A stretch of DNA of 38,552 nucleotides from Sulfurospirillaceae bacterium. GTDB taxonomy: Bacteria; Campylobacterota; Campylobacteria; Campylobacterales; Sulfurospirillaceae. The notes under the pieces are model-generated. The model was not told where the DNA came from and did not search any database. It was given only the letters and a program-made list of their open reading frames with translations. The stretch is from assembly GCA_028693565.1 (NCBI GenBank), contig JAQUVE010000009.1, forward strand, positions 1 through 38,552, written 5' to 3'. Shown piece after piece: positions 30,884 through 38,552 of this stretch (its first letter is position 1; each line of letters starts with the position of its first letter). Made by a program: the position numbers and the translations under genes.

Positions 30884-31330
30884 ATGAGAAAAATTTTATT
30901 AAGTTTAGTATTGGCAAGTTCAGTTATGATAAGTGCTGATGTTCCTGTGAAGCTAGCTGCGAATGATTGTATCGAAAGTCTTCAAAATGAAGTCATTGGT
31001 ATCATCTATTCCAATTCAATCAAAAAAGATAAATCGATTGAACAATTAACGGAGAAAATTAACAAAACCTTTGAAAAAGATTGTGATGTTAATAGTACGG
31101 AAAACAAAGAACAACGCAAAGCAAAACTTCTAGAAGAAGAAAAAGCAAATGCAACAGTTGAACATGTTTTGATTTTAGATACAACCAAAAATAGTGATGA
31201 TTGTATTGAAACATTACAAAGTGAAATTTCAAAAATTGTTCATTCGAATAAAGAAAATAAAAATAAAGCGATTAAATTGATTATCAAAGGTGATGCCGAT
31301 AATTGTACAAAAGAGCCTGTCAAAAAATAA
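30884..31330 (+). CDS. Periplasmic protein with a tandem-duplicated Cys-containing domain
   Basis: A 148-residue protein with a signal peptide (MRKILLSLVLASSVMISAD). The mature part holds two related ~45-residue units: NDCIESLQNEVIGIIYSNS...IEQLTEKINKTFEKDCDV and DDCIETLQSEISKIVHSNK...AIKLIIKGDADNCT, joined by a charged linker. Each has a DCIE(S/T)LQ(N/S)E start and an acidic-Cys end, so each could close a disulfide. No family is recognised. It lies 80 bases after the cytochrome-like gene in the molybdoenzyme region; its promoter-like TACAAT suggests independent expression. Confidence 0.7.
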   Translation: MRKILLSLVLASSVMISADVPVKLAANDCIESLQNEVIGIIYSNSIKKDKSIEQLTEKINKTFEKDCDVNSTENKEQRKAKLLEEEKANATVEHVLILDTTKNSDDCIETLQSEISKIVHSNKENKNKAIKLIIKGDADNCTKEPVKK

Positions 31331-31727
31331 TCCACAGCCCTTCCTCTAACCTCTAAAAATTATAATAAGACTTCTTCATATCATGATGAAGAAGTCTCTT
31401 CTTTGAAAGAATAAATAAATTTTTGATTTTATTTACATTTTTTTTAATCTAAACCTATAAAAAAACTATATTTTGTCAATTTTTTTAATAAATTTTACTT
31501 TTTATGCTAAAAAATCATCATTTTAATTATAATTGTAAAAAATATTTTACAAAATAAAAAATTATAATTCATGCCTATTTTATCGGTATTTTATTAAAAC
31601 TATAATTTGACATACTTATATTTCAAATTATGATTAATAATATTATAAAGAAATAACCCATACAATGGTGCTGAGAAATAGCCATTTCTTTGGTTTATCA
31701 ACTTAAAATTTAATTTTGGAGAACAGA
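31331..31727 (+). promoter_or_regulatory. Regulatory region of the second molybdoenzyme operon (397 bases)
   Basis: No credible gene is present. Besides the terminator at 31368-31397 it contains the 22-base block at 31529-31550 shared with the first operon's region (19 of 22 identical), centred on the palindrome TTGTAAAA-N4-TTTTACAA (31533-31552). A CTATTTTATCGGTATTTT block follows at 31575-31592. GGAG at 31718-31721 precedes the ATG at 31728. Upstream AT content and shared blocks imply common regulation with the first operon. Confidence 0.5.
31368..31397 (+). terminator. Intrinsic terminator after the 148-aa gene
   Basis: AGACTTCTTCAT (31368-31379) and ATGAAGAAGTCT (31386-31397) form a 12-bp stem with a six-base loop, followed by CTTCTTT. 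It ends transcription of the first molybdoenzyme block. Confidence 0.65.
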
Positions 31728-34151
31728 ATGAAAGTAGAAATCTCACGAAGGAGATTTCTTCAAGGAAGTGTTGCTTTAAGTGTAGCCGGTGGCACAGCTT
31801 TAAGTACCACATCCATTTTGGCAAAAGCACAAGATGAAAGCCAAAATGCTCTTATGAAGAAAGTTCCAACCGTCTGTGAAATGTGTGTCAATAAATGTGC
31901 GGTTATAGCACAAGTCCGAAATGGGATCGTTACGAAACTAGACCCAAACCCTTATTTCCCTAAATCTAGGAACATGTTGTGTGCTCGTGGAGATGCAGGA
32001 ATTCATGCATTGTATGATCCCGATCGTCTTAAATATCCTTTGATTCGTATAGGCGAGCGAGGAGATGGAAAATACAGACGTGCCACGTGGGATGAGGCTT
32101 ATAGCTTTATTGAGCAAAAGATGACCAAAATATTAGATGAAGAGAAAGACAACCGCTCATGCATTGGGTATTGTGCAGGTGAAGGTATGGCAGAGCATAC
32201 GTTTAAATCCTTCATGGCTGATAAGTTTGGATCTTCAAATTTTTTAAATCACTCATCGATTTGTTTACAAACAGCCGTTTCTGGTTTTGCTCTCACCATT
32301 GGTGGATACGGTCAAGCAGACCTTGAAAATGCTAAGTATGTCATTATGGCAGGGGCAAATCGTGCGGAAGCGATTATTACTCCTGATACGATGGATATCT
32401 TTAAACGTACCCGTGGGCGTGGAACAAAGTTGGTTGTTGTTGACCCTCGTTTTACCAATACTGCTATGCATGCCGATACGTATGTAGCAATAAAACCAGG
32501 TACAGATTTGGCTTTTGTTTTAGCTTTGACCTATGTTGTACTGATTGATCAAGTTTACAATCGAAATTATGTTGCCAAAAATTTTGTTGATTTCGATAAA
32601 TATAAACAACATATTTTGGACAATGAATATACTCCTGAATGGGCAGAAAAAATCACAGGTGTTCCTGCGGATACCATATGTAAAATAGCACATGATTTCA
32701 TGGCGCATGCTCCTCAAGCGATTTATTATCAAGGAAGACGCACCACGTGGTCTAAAAATGACTTTCAATTACGACGTGCTATGGCACTTTTTACAGCACT
32801 TGGTGGTGGTATTGATGTTAAAGGTGGCATCGTTTTCGGTAAAAGTTTACCGCTTGGAGAACACACAGTAAATGCACCTATGTACGCACAAGCAAAGCCA
32901 CGTATTGACAAAGATTTAGCTGCCGTAGTAGGTGCAACAGGGACATGGATTGGTTGGCGAAATATGGTAGTAGAAGGAAAAACTCCTTACCCTATTCGGG
33001 GTATGTTTGTTTATAAACAAAACCCAATGCTTTCTGTTCCCAATACTGCTAAAACCAAACAAATGTTTGAAAAAATGGACTTGGTGGTAGTCATAGACAC
33101 AATGCCAAGTGATACGGCAATGATGGCAGATGTTATTTTACCAGAGTGTACGTATCTTGAAAGAGAAGATCCTGTTAGGGCATTTCCTGGGATCGAACCA
33201 GCTATTATCCTTCGTGAAAAAGTGATTGAACCGATGTACGAAACTAAACCCGTCATTGAGATTATGCACGGACTTGCTACAAAACTTACGAAACCGTTGT
33301 GGGAAATCACCAAAAAATATGATGAAGATGTTCAAGACGAGTTAGAAGCAACGCCTGAAGATGAGTTCTTTGATGAAGGTGGTTTTGATTTAGCAGAACC
33401 GTTTAAAGAGAGCCAAGAAGAGATTAACAAGCATATGTTTGCGAGTAAATACGGTGAAGAGGCATGGGGTATTCTTCGTGAAAAGGGCGTGTTTTATCCC
33501 AACATGTTGAGCTACTTTAAGAAAATCAATAATAATACCTATGAATGTTACCCTAGGGATAAAAAGTTTTATTCAGTGTTAAAACTTGAAGAGCATTATG
33601 ATCCTGAAACATTTCTCCATGACACATGTGCCAACCCAGCAGATATTGCTGATTTGAAGCGATCATTTAATACACCTAATAAAAAAGTTGAGTGCTATTT
33701 AGAGAGTATGGAAAAGAAAGGCATTGATCCTATGCCTAAATGGAGAGATGAAGATTATGTGCATGTCCCAGCTGGTAAATTTAAATTTATTACGGGGCGT
33801 CATGCTCAATTTACCCAAAATTCATCCCAAAATAATATTATGCTCTTAGAACTAATGCGTGAAAATTATATTTGGATCAATGATAAAGAGGCTGAAAAAT
33901 TAGACGTTGCTTTTGGTGATATGGTAGAAGTAAGTAGTAGTGTAGGAAAAGTACGTATTAAAGCCTATCCTACACCAAAAATTGTTGCAGGAACTGTTTT
34001 TTATATCCATGGGTTTGGTGCAAAATCAGAAGGTTTAACATTTGCTCATCGTAATGGTGCAAGTGATAATGAAATTATCGAAGATACAATAGAACCAGTC
34101 CATGGTTGTGCCAATATGCACGATACGCTTGTGTCTTTAAGGAGGGTATAA
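31728..34151 (+). CDS. Molybdopterin oxidoreductase catalytic subunit, PsrA/PhsA family (copy 2)
   Basis: An 807-residue paralogue of the enzyme at 26372. It has the same Tat start (MKVEISRRRFLQGSVALS), [4Fe-4S] motif CEMCVNKC...NMLCARGDAG and the blocks GQADLENAKYVIMAGANRAE and AIYYQGRRTTWSKNDFQLRR. The ATG at 31728 is chosen because it matches the paralogue and has GGAG six bases upstream; an in-frame TTG at 31716 is not needed. About 27 residues longer, chiefly through an insertion near residue 630 (around EEHYDPETFLHDTCANPAD) where copy 1 goes directly from YSVL to the GKIEC-like segment, and the loop (FFDEGGFDLAEP) also differs. Different substrate or partner preference is plausible. Confidence 0.88.
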   Translation: MKVEISRRRFLQGSVALSVAGGTALSTTSILAKAQDESQNALMKKVPTVCEMCVNKCAVIAQVRNGIVTKLDPNPYFPKSRNMLCARGDAGIHALYDPDRLKYPLIRIGERGDGKYRRATWDEAYSFIEQKMTKILDEEKDNRSCIGYCAGEGMAEHTFKSFMADKFGSSNFLNHSSICLQTAVSGFALTIGGYGQADLENAKYVIMAGANRAEAIITPDTMDIFKRTRGRGTKLVVVDPRFTNTAMHADTYVAIKPGTDLAFVLALTYVVLIDQVYNRNYVAKNFVDFDKYKQHILDNEYTPEWAEKITGVPADTICKIAHDFMAHAPQAIYYQGRRTTWSKNDFQLRRAMALFTALGGGIDVKGGIVFGKSLPLGEHTVNAPMYAQAKPRIDKDLAAVVGATGTWIGWRNMVVEGKTPYPIRGMFVYKQNPMLSVPNTAKTKQMFEKMDLVVVIDTMPSDTAMMADVILPECTYLEREDPVRAFPGIEPAIILREKVIEPMYETKPVIEIMHGLATKLTKPLWEITKKYDEDVQDELEATPEDEFFDEGGFDLAEPFKESQEEINKHMFASKYGEEAWGILREKGVFYPNMLSYFKKINNNTYECYPRDKKFYSVLKLEEHYDPETFLHDTCANPADIADLKRSFNTPNKKVECYLESMEKKGIDPMPKWRDEDYVHVPAGKFKFITGRHAQFTQNSSQNNIMLLELMRENYIWINDKEAEKLDVAFGDMVEVSSSVGKVRIKAYPTPKIVAGTVFYIHGFGAKSEGLTFAHRNGASDNEIIEDTIEPVHGCANMHDTLVSLRRV

Positions 34152-34153
34152 CG

Positions 34154-34816
34154 ATGAATTATGCAATGGCATTAGATTATCAAAATTGTATAAACTGTAA
34201 AGCATGTGAAGTGGCATGCAAAGAGGAAAATGGCGTACAACTAGGTGCTGACAAACAACGTATTTGGATTGGAGTGGTAGAAGGAACTATATTTGGAAAA
34301 CCTTTTGCCAATCTTTACCCTTCTCAGTGTAATCATTGTATTGATGCACCATGTGTTAATGTTTGCCCAACCAACGCCAGTCATTTTGCCGCAGGTGGTA
34401 TTGTTAAAGTCCATGCTGAAAAATGTATTTTATGCAAAGGTTGCATGGAAGCATGCCCTTACGATGCACGTTTTGTGGATGATACCATGGTTGCTGTTGA
34501 TAAATGTACCTTCTGTGATCACCGTATTGAAGAGTATGGTACAACGGCGTGCCAAGCAACATGCCCTACTAAGGTCAGAATGTTCGGTGACTTGGATGAT
34601 GAAAATAGTGATTTAGTGAAATTGTTAAAAACTAAACGCTTTTTTTTCCAAAAAGAGGCTTCAGGAACCTTGCCAAAATTGTTCTATATTTTGCCAGATG
34701 ATGAAGCTTATGCTAAACAAAGTGTCTCACCTAGTACTATTATTCATACATGGGATGATATCAAACCTGTTTATGATGCTGCACGTTCACGAAGGAGTAA
34801 ACAATGGACAAGATAA
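34154..34816 (+). CDS. Ferredoxin-like electron-transfer subunit, PsrB/PhsB family (copy 2)
   Basis: A 220-residue protein with the same 16-Cys layout as copy 1: CINCKACEVAC, CNHCIDAPCVNVCP, CILCKGCMEACP and CTFC...CQATCP. The start at 34154 (MNYAMALDYQNC) is preferred to the upstream in-frame ATG at 34106, because it matches copy 1 and has AAGGAGGG at about 34139-34146. A C-terminal extension of ~30 residues (after LFYILPDD) is absent from copy 1 and may contact the longer membrane subunit. The stop lies 13 bases inside the next gene. Confidence 0.92.
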   Translation: MNYAMALDYQNCINCKACEVACKEENGVQLGADKQRIWIGVVEGTIFGKPFANLYPSQCNHCIDAPCVNVCPTNASHFAAGGIVKVHAEKCILCKGCMEACPYDARFVDDTMVAVDKCTFCDHRIEEYGTTACQATCPTKVRMFGDLDDENSDLVKLLKTKRFFFQKEASGTLPKLFYILPDDEAYAKQSVSPSTIIHTWDDIKPVYDAARSRRSKQWTR

Positions 34817-36069
34817 TTTTTGCAGGTCTTGAAATCAATAAAATTAGCATTATGAAGTTATTATTCAATAAATCAATGCTAGTAGGATATGCATTTTTGG
34901 CACTTGCGTGTGTTGGAATTTTCGATGTATTTGATGTGCGTTATTTTAGTGTTGCAGCCAATGCACACGCTTCGGGACTTGATCCAACCAATCCAGCATT
35001 AAAAGAAGCAATGCGGCTAGCGGTTTTTGGTGATGTAGGTGAAGTCAATCGCAATATTCCATGGACGCTGTTCATCGTAAACTATATGTATATGATTTAT
35101 ACGGGAAGTGGTGTTATTTTCTTGGTTGCATTAGCAGAATTGATGAATTTTAATCTGGTAGCAAGAGCCTCAGCTGGTTTCATGGTAGCAGGTATTTCGA
35201 TGGTATTTGCAGGACTTTTTACCATCGCTACAGATTTAAATATGCTCAATATGCTATGGATGCTCATCACGCCAAATATGAATGCAGGTATGTGGCTTAT
35301 GTTGCCGTTATATTGTATCTATATTCCTTTTGTACTTTTTGAAATTTATCTGGTTTTAACCAATAAAAGAGAATGGGCAAAACGTCTTGCTTTACCAATT
35401 TTAGTGCTCAGTATTGGGGTTGACATTATTGAATATTACATTCAAGCTAAATTATTCTCCATGAATACAGCACGTCATTTATGGACAGAGTTTCCTGCTT
35501 TGATGTTTTATTTTATTATTTCAGCTTTCGTTTCATCGTTAGGCGTTATGGGAATTAATAGCTTTTTGGTGCACAAAACTAAAAAAGAGTACAATGAATT
35601 GATGGATTTAATTCGAAGGGCTATGTTGTTTTTTGTTTCTGTTTTAGGGTTGTATGAGATTATCGGATATATGTCCGTGGATAAAGACTGGTCTTTCTTA
35701 ATCTTATTTGGACCTTTTAAAACGCTTTACTTTGGTGGCTATATTTTCTTAACGTTGGCACTGCCTTTTTTATTGATTGTAAAACCAGGGAAGCCAATTT
35801 TTACACTTCTCGCATCCATAAGCGTTTTTGTAGGTGGTTTTGCAGGAAGGTACCTTTTTGTATATGGTGGAAATGCAAATCCAATGTCCAATCGATTTGG
35901 TATGGGTTATGAAAAATATGATTTTTATGCAGTATCAAAGTTATTTAATTATATTGCACCGCATATGGGAGAAATCTTGATTGTTGTAGGTTCATTTGGC
36001 GTTTGTATCCTCATTTATAAACTTTTTGATGGACTCTTTTCGATTGGAGAATTACGAAATCACCATTAA
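34804..36069 (+). CDS. NrfD/PsrC-family membrane anchor subunit (copy 2)
   Basis: A 421-residue polytopic membrane protein that completes the second complex. About ten membrane segments are visible, including SMLVGYAFLALACVGIFDVF, GVIFLVALAELMNFNLVARA and the C-terminal LIVVGSFGVCILIYKLF. It overlaps the iron-sulfur subunit gene by 13 bases with AAGGAG at 34793-34798. It is much more divergent from copy 1 than the other two subunits are, with a long periplasmic loop (NAHASGLDPTNPALKEAMRL) near the N-terminus, suggesting different membrane partners or quinone handling. Confidence 0.88.
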   Translation: MDKIIFAGLEINKISIMKLLFNKSMLVGYAFLALACVGIFDVFDVRYFSVAANAHASGLDPTNPALKEAMRLAVFGDVGEVNRNIPWTLFIVNYMYMIYTGSGVIFLVALAELMNFNLVARASAGFMVAGISMVFAGLFTIATDLNMLNMLWMLITPNMNAGMWLMLPLYCIYIPFVLFEIYLVLTNKREWAKRLALPILVLSIGVDIIEYYIQAKLFSMNTARHLWTEFPALMFYFIISAFVSSLGVMGINSFLVHKTKKEYNELMDLIRRAMLFFVSVLGLYEIIGYMSVDKDWSFLILFGPFKTLYFGGYIFLTLALPFLLIVKPGKPIFTLLASISVFVGGFAGRYLFVYGGNANPMSNRFGMGYEKYDFYAVSKLFNYIAPHMGEILIVVGSFGVCILIYKLFDGLFSIGELRNHH

Positions 36070-36076
36070 AAAAGTA

Positions 36077-36098
36077 GTAAAAATTTTACATAACTACT
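36077..36098. repeat. Nested palindrome after the second membrane-anchor gene
   Basis: GTAAAAATTTTAC (36077-36089) is a near-perfect palindrome flanked by AGTAGT (36073-36078) and ACTACT (36093-36098). It resembles the TTGTAAAA/TTTTACAA palindrome at 31533-31552, so it may be another site of the same regulator, in front of the rhodanese gene. Confidence 0.35.
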
Positions 36099-36100
36099 AT

Positions 36101-36137
36101 AAAAGGTACAATATAGTTAATAATTTTGTACCTTTTT
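36101..36137 (+). terminator. Intrinsic terminator between the second operon and the rhodanese gene
   Basis: AAAAGGTACAA (36101-36111) pairs with TTGTACCTTTT (36126-36136), followed by one more T; the 14-base loop is AT-only. It gives the rhodanese gene its own transcription unit, at least in part. Confidence 0.7.
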
Positions 36138-36249
36138 CAATCCTTCTTAAGTAATAAAATAATAATATTAGATTACATGCTTCAGTTTTTTATTAGTTGT
36201 TGGCTGTAGCGATGTAACTGACAATTTAAACTTTTACAAAGGAGTTCTG

Positions 36250-37470
36250 ATGAAGATAAGAATAATAGGAATGAGTATCGTTGTAGCTGGGTTATTACTC
36301 AGTGGATGTACGAGCTCAAATGGACCTGAGGCAGCAGCTGCGCCAGCAGTTAAAGTATTAACGGCACCAACTCCCCATGTTCAAGAGATTATTAACAAGT
36401 ATGCACTTGAAAATGTAAACTACGAATATGTTAAAGTAGCCATTGGCAATGGTACTCGCAGTGGAGCTAAAGCCCTTTTAATTGATGCAAGACCTAATCC
36501 AAAATATCTTGGTGGAACCATTCCAAGCAGTTTGAATATTCCCGATACACAAATTGATAAATATATTGGACAGTTAGATAAGGTAGCTAAAGATAAAGAA
36601 ATTATTGTTTTTTGTGGTGGATGGAACTGTGAGAAAAGTCCAATCGTAGCAGGATATCTTAAAGGCAAAGGCTATAGTAATGTTAAATTATACCAAGCGG
36701 GTGAGCCAGAATGGGCTACTAAGAGTTATTTAGAAGTGGGTACCCCAGTTGCGCAAGGTGCATTTAAAAACGATAGTGCTCTTTTTATTGATGCAAGACC
36801 ACACGCAATGTTCTTAAAAGAGAGTATTCCAGGTGCATTAAATATCAATGATACAGAAATGGATAAAATGGGTGGACGCTTCCCTGTAGATAAAAGTACC
36901 CCTATTATTACATTCTGCGCTGGTTTTGAGTGCCATAAATCTCATGTCGTTGCTCATAAACTTTTAGCCTTAGGATATAAAAAAGTAAGCGTATTTGCTG
37001 GTGGGCTTCCTGCTTGGAAAGAAGCTAAAATGCAAACTACTGCTGGTGCTGCTAAAACAGAGCCAGTTGCTGCAGCGCCTAAAAAAGATATTTTTGTTGA
37101 TGGCATTAAGTTAGGTTCAGATGAAGGAACGGTTGATGGTGATACCTATAAAGCAATGATCGTCAATAATAAAATACCTGCCAATGTTGCAGTTGTAGAT
37201 GTAAGAAGTGCTTCAGAGTTTGCAGCAGGACATATTAAGGGGGCTACTAATATTGAAATAGGCAAAATGAGTGTTGCAGAGGTAGTGGCAAAATTACCAA
37301 AAGGCAAAGTCATTATTATGAACTGTGCATCAGGTGGACGTGCTATGGAAGCACACATGAAGCTTAAAGATGCAAAAGTGGATGTCTCAAAAATATTTTA
37401 TTTTGATGCCAATATCAAATGTGATAAAAATAGTAAATGTGATATAAAAGTGAACGAGCCATTAGGTTAG
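36250..37470 (+). CDS. Lipoprotein with three rhodanese domains
   Basis: A 406-residue protein with a lipobox (LLLSGC, Cys20) after the signal peptide, so it is anchored in the inner or outer membrane on the periplasmic side. Three rhodanese domains follow: residues ~50-160, active Cys122 in the loop CGGWNCEKS; ~165-265, Cys223 in CAGFECHKS; ~280-395, Cys359 in CASGGRA. The first two loops hold a second Cys five residues on, unusual for rhodaneses. In Wolinella the periplasmic rhodanese Sud hands polysulfide sulfur to Psr; this protein, after two psr-like operons, is a plausible analogue. GGAG at 36241-36244 lies before the ATG. Confidence 0.88.
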   Translation: MKIRIIGMSIVVAGLLLSGCTSSNGPEAAAAPAVKVLTAPTPHVQEIINKYALENVNYEYVKVAIGNGTRSGAKALLIDARPNPKYLGGTIPSSLNIPDTQIDKYIGQLDKVAKDKEIIVFCGGWNCEKSPIVAGYLKGKGYSNVKLYQAGEPEWATKSYLEVGTPVAQGAFKNDSALFIDARPHAMFLKESIPGALNINDTEMDKMGGRFPVDKSTPIITFCAGFECHKSHVVAHKLLALGYKKVSVFAGGLPAWKEAKMQTTAGAAKTEPVAAAPKKDIFVDGIKLGSDEGTVDGDTYKAMIVNNKIPANVAVVDVRSASEFAAGHIKGATNIEIGKMSVAEVVAKLPKGKVIIMNCASGGRAMEAHMKLKDAKVDVSKIFYFDANIKCDKNSKCDIKVNEPLG

Positions 37471-37500
37471 TAGCTTTATATAATACGATGTTTAAAATTA

Positions 37501-37541
37501 AAAAAAGGGGCTAGAAGAAAATCTCTTCTAGCCCCTTTTTT
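37501..37541. terminator. Strong bidirectional terminator between rhodanese and Bax-inhibitor genes
   Basis: An 18-bp perfect stem (37501-37518 with 37524-37541) around a five-base loop, with A6 on the left and T6 on the right and a GGGGCTAG core, sits between convergent genes and can terminate both. Confidence 0.92.
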
Positions 37542-37555
37542 AATGTCGTAAAATC

Positions 37556-38263
37556 TTAATCGTCACGAGAGCCAAAAATTCCTAAAATTTGAAGCAAAGA
37601 TACAAAGAGATTTAAAAAATCTAAGTATAAAGCGATAGCTCCTTCAATTGGTGTTTCATAAGCACCTCTGATAATGTTTTGGGTATCATAAAGAATAAAA
37701 GCACTAAATAAAATGGAACTAATACTAGCAATAGCTAATTGAAGAATAGGGCTGTGAAAAAAGATATTAATAAGCCCAGCAACTACAATGACAATTAAAG
37801 TGATAAAAAGCATTTTGCCCATTGCGGTAAAATCTCTTTTAGTATTCATCGCAAAAACTGAAAGCCCACCAAAAGCTACTGTTGTCAAGATAAAAGCATT
37901 CGCCACAATACTAGCACCACCTGCCATGCCTAAAATATGGGCAAGTAGAGGAACAAGCGTCAATCCACTCACAAACGTAAATCCAAAAAGTAGCACTAGA
38001 TTAAGACCAGCTTTTCGTTTTGCCGCATAAAGACCAAAGAGTAAAATAAACTCTAATATGACAAGTGGCCAGTATAAACCAATAATGGTTTTTCCCATAC
38101 CAATCCCAATATAAGCTCCAGCACTTGCTGCCAATAATGAGGCTGCAAAAAGTTGATAGGTTTGTTTGATAAACAATCCTAATGAGCTATCGTTAGATCT
38201 AACATGCTCATAACCAGCTTCTTGAGCGTTGTGTTGGATGTAATTTCTATCATACAATCCCAT
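37556..38263 (-). CDS. Bax inhibitor-1/YccA family integral membrane protein
   Basis: A 235-residue protein with seven membrane segments from about residue 30 (FIKQTYQLFAASLLAASAGAYIG) to the C-terminus, and the family-typical ending YLDFLNLFVSLLQILGIFGSRDD. The start is the ATG at 38263 (MGLYDRN), with minus-strand AAAGGAGAAAACA just upstream; the frame open further back (to 38377) adds an implausible 38-residue tail and lacks a binding site. Bacterial members (YbhL/YccA) are linked to membrane-protease control or ion/proton permeation, but this function is not settled. It converges on the rhodanese gene. Confidence 0.9.
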   Translation of the reverse strand: MGLYDRNYIQHNAQEAGYEHVRSNDSSLGLFIKQTYQLFAASLLAASAGAYIGIGMGKTIIGLYWPLVILEFILLFGLYAAKRKAGLNLVLLFGFTFVSGLTLVPLLAHILGMAGGASIVANAFILTTVAFGGLSVFAMNTKRDFTAMGKMLFITLIVIVVAGLINIFFHSPILQLAIASISSILFSAFILYDTQNIIRGAYETPIEGAIALYLDFLNLFVSLLQILGIFGSRDD

Positions 38264-38456
38264 TGTTTTCTCCTTTAAATAACAGATGTAAGAATGATAT
38301 ATAAAAAAGTATTTTATCAAAATTTGAATATTGAAGATACTTTTATATTTACTATTATATGGAAAGATGGTAAACAAAAATTAAATCATTGTAACATACA
38401 AATAAAAACTTATTAGGGCTACTTTCATCTTAACCTTATTTTAAGGAAGCTAGGTA

Positions 38457-38462
38457 TATAAT
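38457..38462 (+). promoter_or_regulatory. -10 box of a transcript leaving the window
   Basis: TATAAT at 38457-38462, followed by a G/C-richer segment than the surroundings. The downstream 90 bases contain no start codon with a clear binding site before the window ends. Confidence 0.5.
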
Positions 38463-38469
38463 TTCGTCC

Positions 38470-38535
38470 TCGTTTGAGAGAACGGGTTAAAGAAAGAGTC
38501 CCAAAGTTGGGGAGAAACTCACGTTCATTACCATA
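38470..38535 (+). other. Possible structured leader or RNA gene start
   Basis: GC content rises sharply. GAACG near 38480 can pair with CGTTC near 38523, enclosing CCCAAAGTTGGG (38500-38511) and AGAG/CTC pairs. It may be a leader of a stable RNA operon or a cis-regulatory RNA; the class was not recognised. Confidence 0.3.
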
Positions 38536-38552
38536 ATTACAAATGTTAAATT

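Noticed and set aside
31600-31830. Minus-strand frame overlapping the start of the second catalytic subunit
   Set aside because: It covers the Tat signal and promoter of a well-supported gene and has no family pattern.
38264-38377. N-terminal extension of the Bax-inhibitor protein
   Set aside because: The extension lies beyond a good ribosome-binding site and start at 38263, and reads as AT-rich non-coding sequence.

Overview
The window looks like chromosome of a low-GC, anaerobically respiring member of the Campylobacterota, most like Sulfurospirillum or its relatives. This rests on a sapCDEF-like S-layer export cluster of the kind known from Campylobacter fetus, two polysulfide/thiosulfate-reductase-type molybdoenzyme operons, a Campylobacterota-style cytochrome-like periplasmic protein, strong AT bias and TATAAT-type promoters with weak -35 boxes. 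The genus is inferred; no 16S rRNA gene is present.

Layout. (1) 1-1366: C-terminal part of a large RTX-type surface (S-layer-like) protein. (2) 1367-3870: an accessory patch with three toxin-antitoxin-like pairs (DUF4160/DUF2442, ParE/Unstab_antitox, RHH/MazF), a tyrosine-recombinase tail remnant and at least six copies of a GGGTCAGGCAC-type REP sequence. (3) 3957-5278: a trypsin-like protease with a Calx-beta domain and no signal peptide, then tRNA-Thr(TGT). (4) 5309-14127: an unknown gene, a REP-associated tyrosine transposase (RAYT) joined in frame to SapC, then type I secretion ABC protein, adaptor, glycosyltransferase, TolC-like protein and initiating sugar transferase. This appears to make and perhaps glycosylate the surface layer. 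(5) 14183-25058: a signalling block. Two plus-strand genes (an unknown acidic protein and a stand-alone cyclic-nucleotide-binding protein) converge on a four-gene minus-strand operon. That operon encodes a FecR/TbpB-like surface protein (split by a one-base frameshift), a Slam-like TPR plus beta-barrel outer-membrane protein, a CHASE2 adenylate cyclase, and an MBL-phosphodiesterase/GAF/HD-GYP fusion. (6) 25229-25936: a BioC-like methyltransferase. (7) 26372-37470: two paralogous three-subunit molybdoenzyme operons, the first followed by a haem-motif-less cytochrome-like protein and a small duplicated-repeat protein, the second by a triple-rhodanese lipoprotein. (8) 37556-38263: a Bax-inhibitor-1 family membrane protein, then a promoter and a potentially structured leader running off the window.

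How the parts fit. The S-layer-like protein, and possibly the protease, are plausible substrates of the type I exporter. The signalling block contains every step of a cyclic-nucleotide circuit (synthesis, hydrolysis, binding) together with a candidate type XI (Slam-like) export pair, and is the best candidate for an undescribed system. The two molybdoenzyme operons and the rhodanese lipoprotein point to respiration with polysulfide, sulfur or thiosulfate, with the rhodanese as a periplasmic sulfane-sulfur carrier.
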